From: JAWLAT01 sp041395325
GTDB taxonomy: Bacteria > Pseudomonadota > Gammaproteobacteria > Xanthomonadales > SZUA-5
DNA: 52,967 nt
Assembly: GCA_041395325.1 (NCBI GenBank)
Contig: JAWLAT010000033.1
Span: forward strand, 1-52,967
Reading direction: 5' to 3'
Part shown: positions 41,932 through 49,933 of the stretch, piece after piece
Layout of the letters: each line of letters opens with the position of its first letter
Numbering within the stretch: position 1 is the first letter of the stretch
The notes under the pieces: generated by a model
The model's database searches: none
What the model was told of the DNA's origin: nothing
What the model saw: the letters and a program-made list of their open reading frames with translations, nothing else
Made by a program: the position numbers and the translations under genes

Positions 41932-42771
41932 ATGGGCATTCCGAACCGATTGCGGACACGGGCTTTCGACCGGACCCGCAGTGACCGACGGCGCCGCTGG
42001 CTGGCGCTGCTCGGCACGACCGTCGTGCACCTGTTGATGGTCGCGGCTCTGCTGACACCCCCGACGCCCTATCGGTCGCCGCAGACCAGCATCGAACTGC
42101 CGATCGAAACCCGCATCGATGGCTTGCTGCTGCTCGACGTCGAGCCTGGCGGGGGCAGTGGCGCAACGCAGGCCCGACCGTCATCGTCTGCAAGACCGGC
42201 CCGTTCCAACAGCCAGCGTCACCGCGCCGCACCCGTCGCCCCCACTCATTCGGTGCCGGCGCAGACACCGCTGCCGGTGAACCATCCGGATTCGGCGACG
42301 CCGGTAGAGCGGCTGGCGCCGGGTATGCAGGCCGCCGGCGCGTCGGACGCCGGTCAGGACACTAGCCAGCCGGGTTCGGCCGCTGCCGTGGGCGAGGCTG
42401 CCAGTGTTCAGGCCGGTGGCGGGCGGGCGGGCGCGAACGGAGAGCGCAGCGGACCGGGCGGCACTGGCCTCGGCTGGCAGCTGCAGGCCGAGTGTCGTCG
42501 CGTGCCCTACCCGGAGATGGCGCGATCGCGTGGCTGGCAGGGCCGCACCGAGATCCAGGTGGTGTTGGCCGCAGACGGACAGCTGATCGACGCCAGCGTG
42601 CTGCAATCCAGCGGCCACGCGCTGCTGGACCGATCGGCCCTGCAATGGGCACGTCGTTGCAGCTATTCAGCTCCGCCGATCAGCGCCGGAGACGAAGCCG
42701 TGGCCAGCATTCCGGTGAACTTCCGCCTGCGGGGTGCCAGTAGCGGCGAGTTCATGGTGAAGGCGCGATGA
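41932..42771 (+). CDS. TonB-family energy-transducer-like protein
   Basis: A 279-residue protein: short basic N-terminus, one membrane helix (WLALLGTTVVHLLMVAALLT), a long Ala/Ser/Pro/Gly-rich linker and a C-terminal TonB domain (CRRVPYPEMARSRGWQGRTE, IQVVLAADGQLIDASVLQSS and FRLRG). The layout is that of TonB. The linker is longer and less Pro/Lys-repetitive than in E. coli TonB. GGGGGA sits about six bases before the ATG. Its stop overlaps the next gene's start (ATGA). Which receptor it serves is unknown; the only recognised TonB receptor in the window is at 20277-22400. Confidence 0.83.
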   Translation: MGIPNRLRTRAFDRTRSDRRRRWLALLGTTVVHLLMVAALLTPPTPYRSPQTSIELPIETRIDGLLLLDVEPGGGSGATQARPSSSARPARSNSQRHRAAPVAPTHSVPAQTPLPVNHPDSATPVERLAPGMQAAGASDAGQDTSQPGSAAAVGEAASVQAGGGRAGANGERSGPGGTGLGWQLQAECRRVPYPEMARSRGWQGRTEIQVVLAADGQLIDASVLQSSGHALLDRSALQWARRCSYSAPPISAGDEAVASIPVNFRLRGASSGEFMVKAR

Positions 42772-43265
42772 GCCGCCGACTGGACTGGATCATCCCGATG
42801 GCATTCGTGTCCTGGTGCGGATTGAACGTCCCGGCTATCGCCGCGAAGGAGATCGGCATGCCGGCCGAGTTCGAACTGGAAGGCAGCCTTGAGCTGCTGT
42901 TGGATCGGCCGCCTGCGCGCTTGGCCGCGAAGCTGCGCCGCAGCCACTGTGGCCAGGCAGTCGCAGATCGCTCGGGCGCCCTGGAGGGTCTGAGCGTCAG
43001 TCAATCCGGCTGGTCCACGACCGTTGACCATGGTCGTACCGATTCGGCCCGATGGATCCTGTTGCGCTCCCAGGCACAACCCTTTCCGGCCCTCTGCGGC
43101 GCCTGGATCGAGGCCCATCCCAATGGTGGCAGCCGGGTGCTGCTGCATGGCCTGCCCGCCAGCGCGCAGGCGCAGATCGAACGCGCGCTGCTGCGCGGCA
43201 CGCTGCTGTGCGAGTGTGAGCGATTGGCTGGCTCAGGCGGTTCGGCAGAGACGGCCGAAGACTGA
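42768..43265 (+). CDS. Exported protein coupled to the TonB-like gene, unknown
   Basis: A 165-residue protein with signal peptide (DWIIPMAFVSWCGLNVPAIA, then AKEIG). The mature part is a mix of strands and helices with four Cys residues (SHCGQAVAD, ALCGAWI, LCECERL) that may form disulphides. No family is recognised. It overlaps the TonB-like gene by four bases, so a periplasmic accessory role to that protein is likely. Confidence 0.65.
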   Translation: MSRRLDWIIPMAFVSWCGLNVPAIAAKEIGMPAEFELEGSLELLLDRPPARLAAKLRRSHCGQAVADRSGALEGLSVSQSGWSTTVDHGRTDSARWILLRSQAQPFPALCGAWIEAHPNGGSRVLLHGLPASAQAQIERALLRGTLLCECERLAGSGGSAETAED

Positions 43266-43386
43266 GAAGCGCGTTCGCGGCACGTAGTCGCGTTTGGGCG
43301 GGGACAGTTCGTGGACGCCATGTCCATGGCATGGGCCGCCTGCCACGGGCTTCGAATACTGGGCTCCCGCTCTGTCGGAGTCGCCC

Positions 43387-45021
43387 ATGAATGTTCGATT
43401 CTCTGCTGGTTGTCTGCTGGCCATCCTGGCCCTTGGCTCTACCACTTCCGCTCAGGCCTTTGACCTGCGCGACCTGCAAGCCCCACGTGGGCTGAAATAC
43501 CCCGGCGAGGCCGCCGCCGACGAAGCCGGCCGTGCCGTCGATTTCATCGGCGACATCAATGGCGACGGCCTGGACGATCTGGCCTTCAGCGCCGTCGGCG
43601 CCGACCGTGGTGCCAACGGCTCGGCCGGCAAGGTCTATGTGATCTTCGGGCGCAGTTCGCCATTCAACGGCTTCGGACTCGATGCCGGTCACGCGTTGCT
43701 GGGACTGGCCGATGTCACCATCCTGGGCCCCACGACTGGCCAGCTGCTGGGTTGGAGCGTGTCGGCTGCCGGCGACTACAACGGCGATGGTTTCGACGAC
43801 TTCATCATTGGTGGTGCCGGCAATCTGAGCAACGTCGCGCCGGCACCCACGACCCTGATCTACGGCCGCGCCAGTTTCCCGACCACGATCGATCTGCAGG
43901 TGGCCAGCCCTGCCAGCCACTTTGCCATCGGCACCAGCACTTCCGGATCGGAGCTGGGTTGGACCGTCGGTCACACCGACTTGAACGGCGATGGACTGGA
44001 TGATCTGCTGATCGGCGACTGGGCTGCTGGCGGCACCGAGAAGGGCGCGGTCCACATCGTCTTCGGACAATCGGGATTTCTGTCCGGCGTACTGCCGCTG
44101 ACCAGCCTCAACAGCACCACTTCGCCGCGACTGGTTAGCTTTTTCAGCCAGAGCAATTTTGTTCGCTTCGGCTGGGCCGTCACTGGCCTGGGTGACATCA
44201 ACGGAGATGGCATCGACGAGATGGCGGTGGGGATGCCCTTCTTCGACGCCGAGCGCGGCGGTGTGCAGATCATTTACGGTCGCGCCAACGCCCCGGGCAA
44301 TGTGCTGTCCTTCACCAATCAGCAGAACATCGACGATCTGACCAACAGCACCGGGCTGCGCCTGCAGGCGGGCACCGGCGAGCTCAGTGGCGGTCGCCTG
44401 GGAACCTGCGTGGTGGGCGGTGATTTCGATGGCGATGGCCGCGCGGACCTGGCCACCGGCGCGCAGGCCGCCGACCCGCTCAATCGCGTCAATGCGGGCA
44501 TGGCCTTCGTGCTCTTTGGCGCCGGCCTCAACGAATCCAGTGCAGCCATCAGCCTGGATACGCTCGACGCAGCCGGGCGGCTGCGCAGCATCCGCGGCGC
44601 CGCCGCGGGCGATGCCACCGGCACGGCCATCGGCAATCTGGGTGATCTGAACCGCGATGGCCGGGACGAACTGGTGCTGTCGGCCCATCTGGCCGACGTG
44701 GCCGGCGGCGTTGACGGCGGGCGGGCATGGATCGTCGAAGGGTTGCCGCGCACCGCCAGTCAGAGTCTGGTGGATCTGGACACTGCCAGCGCGGAGATCG
44801 TCTGGACCTTCGACGGCGAGGCCACCAGCGACGTCTTCAGCTTTGGCCTGCAGCATGGCCCAGGCGACTACAACGGCGACAACCGCAATGATCTGGTGGG
44901 GGGTTCGCTGGGCGCCGAAGTGCTCGGGCAACCCAACAATGCCGGCGCGGCCTATCTGATCCTGGATCCGCGCATCGAACTGTTTGCCGATGGCTTCGAA
45001 GCAGCCGCTGCCAGTCGCTGA
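43387..45021 (+). CDS. Secreted FG-GAP / integrin-alpha-like propeller protein
   Basis: A 544-residue protein with signal peptide MNVRFSAGCLLAILALGSTT plus SAQA. Seven FG-GAP-type repeats each contain a calcium loop: DINGDGLDD, DYNGDGFDD, DLNGDGLDD, DINGDGIDE, DFDGDGRAD, DLNRDGRDE and DYNGDNRND. This is a seven-bladed beta-propeller with Ca2+ sites, the fold of integrin alpha subunits and of many bacterial surface proteins. The C-terminus is FADGFEAAAASR, matching the DGFE ends of other secreted proteins here. ATG at 43387 directly precedes the signal peptide; the frame is open from 43294. Likely role: adhesion or scaffold at the cell surface. Confidence 0.88.
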   Translation: MNVRFSAGCLLAILALGSTTSAQAFDLRDLQAPRGLKYPGEAAADEAGRAVDFIGDINGDGLDDLAFSAVGADRGANGSAGKVYVIFGRSSPFNGFGLDAGHALLGLADVTILGPTTGQLLGWSVSAAGDYNGDGFDDFIIGGAGNLSNVAPAPTTLIYGRASFPTTIDLQVASPASHFAIGTSTSGSELGWTVGHTDLNGDGLDDLLIGDWAAGGTEKGAVHIVFGQSGFLSGVLPLTSLNSTTSPRLVSFFSQSNFVRFGWAVTGLGDINGDGIDEMAVGMPFFDAERGGVQIIYGRANAPGNVLSFTNQQNIDDLTNSTGLRLQAGTGELSGGRLGTCVVGGDFDGDGRADLATGAQAADPLNRVNAGMAFVLFGAGLNESSAAISLDTLDAAGRLRSIRGAAAGDATGTAIGNLGDLNRDGRDELVLSAHLADVAGGVDGGRAWIVEGLPRTASQSLVDLDTASAEIVWTFDGEATSDVFSFGLQHGPGDYNGDNRNDLVGGSLGAEVLGQPNNAGAAYLILDPRIELFADGFEAAAASR

Positions 45022-45028
45022 TCGAGGC

Positions 45029-45059
45029 AAAAACGACCTGCCATGAATGTGGCAGGTCG
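45029..45059 (-). terminator. Perfect hairpin with a U-tract on the minus strand
   Basis: CGACCTGCCA and TGGCAGGTCG form a perfect 10-bp stem with a 6-base loop. On the minus strand the stem is followed by TTTTTGCC, an intrinsic-terminator pattern pointing leftward into the end of the FG-GAP gene. On the plus strand it lacks a U-tract but lies 12 bp after that gene's stop. No leftward gene reads into it from this side, so what it terminates is unclear. Confidence 0.55.
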
Positions 45060-45111
45060 CCGGGCCGCAAACTGGCCTAAGCTTGGCCCTCGTGCGTGAA
45101 TCGGATCGGGC

Positions 45112-47004
45112 ATGGATCAGGCGCAGCGTGGGGCCTGGCAGCGGCTGTGGCACAGCGGTGGCGGCCGGGCCCTGTTTGGCTTCCTGCTGCTGCAGCTGGG
45201 CTACTGGGGCTGGCTCTACCCCGCCCTGACCGTGCCCGTCGGCAGCGTGGAGCGCCTGCCGGTAGGCCAGGCTGAACTGGCCGAGGTGCCGGACCTGCGG
45301 CGCCTGGACTGGACGCAACTGGACTTCGAGCCGGTGGAACTACCGTGGCGAGACTGTTGTGAGCCCGGCTATCGGGTATTGCGTTTGCGCTTTGAGCTGA
45401 CGGCAGTGCCGGCCGAAGGACTGGCCATCGTGCCGATCGTTGGCGCCGACAACTATCGCTTGTGGCTCAACGACACGCTGCTGCTGGATGAAGGCCGCTT
45501 CCAGCTGCCCGAGATCACCTACCACGGCAATGTCCGCGCGGTCTTCCGGCTACCGGCCGGGCTGCTGCAAACCGGCAGCAACCAGATCGGCCTGGCGCTG
45601 GTGCGTGACGGCGGCTCGCCCAACTTCATCGTGGCCGCGCCGGTGATCGGCGACTACGCCACGCTGCGCCAGGCCTATGCCGTGCGCAGCTTCGTGCTCA
45701 ATGACTACAACACCATCAGCTATGCGATGGGGCTGTGCCTGACGCTGCTGAGCCTGATCGTCTGGCTGCGCGGAGGGCGGCCGGCGCTGCTGGGCTGGCT
45801 GACGCTGCTGGCCGCCAGCTGGTCACTGCGGCTGCTCTACTACGACCTGGCCGACCCACCCTGGCGGGGTGCCACACGGATGGCGCTGCTCTATGCCATG
45901 GTCAACCTGCTGCCGGTGGCCTGGCTGAACCTGGCCAACCATTGGGATGGCCGACCCTGGCGCCGGGTGGCGTCGATCTCGCTGCTGAGCTACGGCCTGC
46001 TGCAAGCGCTGGTGACGGCCATCCTGCAGTGGCGCTGGTTCGACCACATCGATACCGCGGACATGCTCAGCATGGCCTTTGGACTGCTGCTGGCACTGCT
46101 GACGATGCTGCGCTTCCTGCCGCAACTGCGGCAGCTGCCGGTCGAGCGCGCCGCCGAATACGCCGTGCTGGGCATGTGTCTGTCGCTGCTGGCCGTCAGT
46201 GCCTGGAACAGTCTGAATGGCGGCGGTCCCGACCATGTGAACCTGGCCATGCCGGCCCTGCTGCTCGGTCTGATGGCCGCCTTCCTGGCCCGCAACATCC
46301 GTCTGTTTCGGTCATCCGAGCAGCTCAACCAGGTGTTGGGCGAGCGCCTGGCCGAGCGCGAACAGGCCCTGCATGCCGCCCACCAGCGCGAACGCCAGCT
46401 GGTCCGCCGGCAGGCCCACGAGGAAGAGCGCCAGCGCATCCTGCGCGACATGCACGACGGGCTGGGCAGCCAGCTGATGTCCCTGCTGCTGGCGGCGCGG
46501 CGCGGCCAGTGTGACCCGCCGGTGATGGCCGATGGATTGCAGGCGGTCATTGACGAGATGCGTCTGCTGATCGAGTCGATGGATTCGGTCAGCGAATCGC
46601 TGCCGGCCGCGCTGCAGACGCTGCACGAGCGCACCCGCCAGCGACTGGCACCGCTGGGCGTGCATCTGGACTGGCAGCAACAGGGTGATCTGCGCTGGAA
46701 CGGTCACGGCCCACGCGAGGTGCTGCAGGTCTTCCGAATTCTGCAGGAAGCCGTCAGCAATGCCTTGCGCCACTCCGGCAGTGAACGCATCGAGGTGCGA
46801 ATCGAGCGATTGGACGACGGCCGTCTGCAGGTGCAGGTGCGCGACCATGGCACGGGGCTGCCAGCCACGCTGAAGCCGGGTCGCGGGCTGGCCAATCTGC
46901 GCGCGCGGGCCGCCCAACTGGGTGGGGAGATCGAATTTCTGTCGACCCCGCAAGGGCTGACCGTGAGCCTGCAGTTGCCGGCCGACCGCGAGGCTGCCAC
47001 ATGA
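45112..47004 (+). CDS. 7TM sensor histidine kinase (NarL/DesK class)
   Basis: A 630-residue kinase. After one N-terminal helix comes an extracytoplasmic beta-sandwich (YRVLRLRFELTAVPAEGLAI, DNYRLWLNDTLLLDEG), then seven hydrophobic helices (about 195-400), matching the 7TM-DISM sensor layout. A short coiled coil leads to HisKA_3: EEERQRILRDMHDGLGSQLM with His448. The ATPase domain has LQEAVSNALRHSGSE (Asn550), RDHGTGLPATLKPGRGLANL and RARAAQLGGEIEF. It overlaps the regulator gene by four bases. The periplasmic sandwich may bind a carbohydrate, but the ligand is unknown. Confidence 0.9.
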   Translation: MDQAQRGAWQRLWHSGGGRALFGFLLLQLGYWGWLYPALTVPVGSVERLPVGQAELAEVPDLRRLDWTQLDFEPVELPWRDCCEPGYRVLRLRFELTAVPAEGLAIVPIVGADNYRLWLNDTLLLDEGRFQLPEITYHGNVRAVFRLPAGLLQTGSNQIGLALVRDGGSPNFIVAAPVIGDYATLRQAYAVRSFVLNDYNTISYAMGLCLTLLSLIVWLRGGRPALLGWLTLLAASWSLRLLYYDLADPPWRGATRMALLYAMVNLLPVAWLNLANHWDGRPWRRVASISLLSYGLLQALVTAILQWRWFDHIDTADMLSMAFGLLLALLTMLRFLPQLRQLPVERAAEYAVLGMCLSLLAVSAWNSLNGGGPDHVNLAMPALLLGLMAAFLARNIRLFRSSEQLNQVLGERLAEREQALHAAHQRERQLVRRQAHEEERQRILRDMHDGLGSQLMSLLLAARRGQCDPPVMADGLQAVIDEMRLLIESMDSVSESLPAALQTLHERTRQRLAPLGVHLDWQQQGDLRWNGHGPREVLQVFRILQEAVSNALRHSGSERIEVRIERLDDGRLQVQVRDHGTGLPATLKPGRGLANLRARAAQLGGEIEFLSTPQGLTVSLQLPADREAAT

Positions 47005-47657
47005 GCGATTCAGCCCGACTGGCACTGATCGAAGATGACCCGGGCATCCGCAGCCATTTCGCCGAGATTGTCGCCAGCATGGCCGATGTGCGTCTGGTCG
47101 GCAGTGCCGGATCGGTCGCCGAAGTGGCGGCGCTGTTGCTGCTGCAACCCGATTTGTGGCTGGTCGACATCGGCTTGCCGGATGGCTCCGGCCTGGACCT
47201 GATTCCGCGGCTGAAGACGGCCAACGTAGCCCGCGTGCTGGTGATCACCAGCTTCGGCGATCGTCAGACCGTGGTGCGCGCCATCGCCGCTGGTGCCGAT
47301 GGCTATCTGCTCAAGGACAGCAGCAGCGAGGCCATTACCGAGGGCATTCGGGTCACGCTCGATGGCGGCGCGCCGATCAGTGCCGCCGCGGCCGTCTATC
47401 TGCTCGAACGCCTGCGCGAAGCGCCACCACCGACGCCAGCACCGCTCAACCCGGACGAAGCAGCGCTGACGGCTCGGGAGATCGAATTGCTGCATTGCTT
47501 CGCGATTGGCCAGAGCTACAAGGAAGCCGCTCGCACGCTGGGGATCTCACCGCACACGGTCGGCAACCACGTCAAATCGGTCTACCGCAAACTCGAAGTG
47601 CATTCCCGTGCCGAGGCGATCTACGAGGCGGTTCAGGGCGGTCAGTTGCGGCTCTGA
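47001..47657 (+). CDS. NarL/LuxR-type response regulator
   Basis: A 218-residue regulator. The receiver domain has LALIEDDPG, Asp56 in DLWLVDIGLPDGSGLDL, and a Lys in YLLKDSSSEAI. The LuxR-type helix-turn-helix is LTAREIELLHCFAIGQSYKE followed by AARTLGISPHTVGNHVKSVY. The kinase just upstream is its partner. Targets are unknown; the genes around it (propeller, peroxidase) are candidates by position only. Confidence 0.91.
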   Translation: MSDSARLALIEDDPGIRSHFAEIVASMADVRLVGSAGSVAEVAALLLLQPDLWLVDIGLPDGSGLDLIPRLKTANVARVLVITSFGDRQTVVRAIAAGADGYLLKDSSSEAITEGIRVTLDGGAPISAAAAVYLLERLREAPPPTPAPLNPDEAALTAREIELLHCFAIGQSYKEAARTLGISPHTVGNHVKSVYRKLEVHSRAEAIYEAVQGGQLRL

Positions 47658-47668
47658 GTGACTCGGGC

Positions 47669-48140
47669 TCAGGGCTGCTCGAAGCCGTTGGCGAAGAGCC
47701 CATCGGGGAAGTGCTCGTAGGCGCCCAGGTCGACCGCGCCACCGATGACGCGCGCACCACCGGCGGCGTCGATCGTGCCCAGGCCGGCGATCGGACTGGG
47801 CCAGCCGGCATTGATCTGTGCCGAACCCTCGGCCAATCGGTAGTCCCCGACCGCCGCATTGACCACGCCGGGGTCCTGTCCGACCAGATTGAACGTCGAT
47901 TGAAAACCGCCGCTGCCGGCGTTGGTCGCGACCAGATCGATGCCGCTGTTGCCCCAGCTGAGCAGATTCTGCACGGCCTGGGTGGCGCTGCTGCTGCCCT
48001 CGTGGCGCAGCCCGCCCCCGTCATTGTGAGCCACGGTCAAGTTACTGCTGATGACCTGGGCGCTGCCGCTGACGCTGGCTTGAAGACCCGCCGCGGATCG
48101 GGCGCTGGACGCGCCCCGAAACACGCGGATCGCTTCGATG
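47669..48140 (-). pseudogene. 3' remnant of a right-handed beta-helix / choice-of-anchor-type secreted protein
   Basis: About 155 residues are protein-like: RVFRGASSARSAAGLQASVS, GSAQVISSNLTVAHNDGGGL, VQNLLSWGNSGIDLVATNAG and VDLGAYEHFPDGLFANGFEQ. These Asn/Gly-rich turns and the DLGAYE block are typical of parallel beta-helix proteins and polymorphic outer-membrane proteins. The 5' end is missing: upstream of about 48140 the frame runs antisense through the peroxidase leader. The C-terminus has the DGFE-like NGFEQP. It is either a deletion relic or a truncated gene with no start of its own. It is convergent with the response-regulator gene, 11 bp apart. Confidence 0.65.
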
Positions 48141-48260
48141 GGCAGCCGCTGTACTGATCGACGCTCGTTGCACAAGATTCCGGTCGTCGGCGCCGGAGCC
48201 CACGACGCTCGTGCGACACTGCAGCGGCGTTTGCGGCAACGGGATCGAGCGGACCGGACC

Positions 48261-49919
48261 ATGAGTGGCACTGCGAGCTATCGATGGATGGCAGGCGTCT
48301 GGGCGCTGCTGACGGCCTCGCTGGTCCAGGCGCAGGCGCTCGGACCACCGCCGGTGCCGCCACAAAATCCGCAGATCCCGGCCAAGATCGCCTTGGGCAA
48401 GGTCCTGTTCTGGGACGAACAGCTCTCGGTGACCGGCACGGTGGCCTGCGGCAGCTGCCATCGGCCGCAGGCCTCTGGCTCGGATCCACGTACGCCGCTG
48501 GCCGGCCTGGCCAGCACGCATCCGGGCCCGGATGGTCAGTTCGGCAGCGACGATGACATCCATGGTTCGGCCGGTGTGCCGGCGCATGTGGCCGAGGGGG
48601 ACTACTACCCCATCGCCCACTTTGGCCTGGCGCCGCAGGTCGGGCGGCGCAAATCACCGAGTATCTACGACGCTGCCTTCGCGCCACGGTTGTTCTGGGA
48701 CGGCCGGGCCGAAGGGCGCTTCGTCGATCCGGACAGCGGCATCGAGCTGATCCCCAGTGGCGCCGCGCTGGAGAATCAGGCCCTGCAGCCGCTGGTCGAT
48801 ACCGCCGAGATGGGTCATGTCGGCAACCAGTTTGCCGATGCCGCTGCCCGCATCGATGGTGCGTTGCCGTTGCAGTTCGCCAGCGATCTGCCCACGGAAC
48901 TGGTCAGTTTCATCGCCGATCGCGACTACCGGCAGCTCTTCGACGAAGTCTTCGGCACTCCGCAGGTGTCTGCCGCGCGCATCGCCATGGCGCTGGCCAG
49001 CTATCAGCGCGAGCTGGCAAAAACGGTGGTGCCGTGGGATCTGGAGCAACAGGGCATCCCGACGCTGACGGCGCAGGAACTGGAGGGCCGGCAGCAGTTC
49101 CAGCGCCTGCGCTGCCAGTTCTGCCACGCCGGCCCGCGGCATGCCGACAACAGTTTCCGCTATATCGGCGTGCGCCCGGTCGATGAGGATCTGGGCCGTT
49201 TCGAGGTCACCGGCAGCAGCAGTCAGCGCGGCGCCTTCCGCGTCCCCAGCCTGCGCAACATCGCGCTGCGCGGCCCCTTCATGCACAACGGCGGGCTGGC
49301 CACACTGGGTGAGGTGCTCGACTTCTATGTTCGTGGCGGGGACTTCGACGCGCCCAACAAGGATGGTCTGATCGCGCCAGGCTTCCTGTCCGAGAGCCAG
49401 AAGGTTGACCTGCTGGCCTATCTGGAAGGGGCCTTGACCGATCCCCGCATCGCGGCCGAACTGCCGCCTTACGATCGGCCAACGCTTTTCAGCGAAAGCC
49501 CGCGGGCACCGGAAATCGTCGGTCCCGGTCGCGCCGGCGCGCTCGGTGAGCCCCGCATCATCGCGGTGGAGCCACCGTGGATCGGCAGCGACAACTTCAC
49601 CATCGGACTGGATCAGGTGCCTGCAGGCGTGTCGGCCACGCTGGTGATCGCGCTGGCCGATCCGGGGCTGACGGTCGAGGTGCCGGCAGGCAACATTGCC
49701 AGTCTCCCGGCGACGGTGCTCAACGGTGGCTTCCCTGCCGGCGGACATCTTTCGGTGCAACTGGATCTGTCCACCCGCCCGGAGTTGGACGGGCAGACGA
49801 TCCTGGGTCGCTGGTATGTCGCCGATCCCACCGCTCCGGCCGGACTGGCGATCAGTCCGGCCTTCCGTGCCCGGGTGTTCGGTGGTTCCGAGAACCTGCG
49901 GATCGACGGCTTCGAGTGA
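48261..49919 (+). CDS. Di-haem cytochrome c peroxidase / MauG-like protein with C-terminal extension
   Basis: A 552-residue periplasmic protein with signal peptide (WMAGVWALLTASLVQAQA). The first haem motif is CGSCHRP (Cys63, Cys66, His67) and the second CQFCHAGP (Cys285, Cys288, His289). LFWDGRAEGRFVDP and FRVPSLRNIALRGPFMHNGG are standard for bacterial di-haem peroxidases. The enzyme would reduce H2O2 with electrons from small c-type cytochromes, or be MauG-like. About 150 extra residues at the C-terminus form a beta-rich domain ending ENLRIDGFE; such an end is unusual for this family. ATG at 48261 precedes the signal peptide; the frame is open from 48138. Confidence 0.88.
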   Translation: MSGTASYRWMAGVWALLTASLVQAQALGPPPVPPQNPQIPAKIALGKVLFWDEQLSVTGTVACGSCHRPQASGSDPRTPLAGLASTHPGPDGQFGSDDDIHGSAGVPAHVAEGDYYPIAHFGLAPQVGRRKSPSIYDAAFAPRLFWDGRAEGRFVDPDSGIELIPSGAALENQALQPLVDTAEMGHVGNQFADAAARIDGALPLQFASDLPTELVSFIADRDYRQLFDEVFGTPQVSAARIAMALASYQRELAKTVVPWDLEQQGIPTLTAQELEGRQQFQRLRCQFCHAGPRHADNSFRYIGVRPVDEDLGRFEVTGSSSQRGAFRVPSLRNIALRGPFMHNGGLATLGEVLDFYVRGGDFDAPNKDGLIAPGFLSESQKVDLLAYLEGALTDPRIAAELPPYDRPTLFSESPRAPEIVGPGRAGALGEPRIIAVEPPWIGSDNFTIGLDQVPAGVSATLVIALADPGLTVEVPAGNIASLPATVLNGGFPAGGHLSVQLDLSTRPELDGQTILGRWYVADPTAPAGLAISPAFRARVFGGSENLRIDGFE

Positions 49920-49933
49920 TTTCCGGAGCTCAA

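Noticed and set aside
42997..45318. Minus-strand open frame of 773 codons across the FG-GAP gene
   Set aside because: The opposite strand has seven calcium-loop repeats and a signal peptide; the antisense frame shows no motif.
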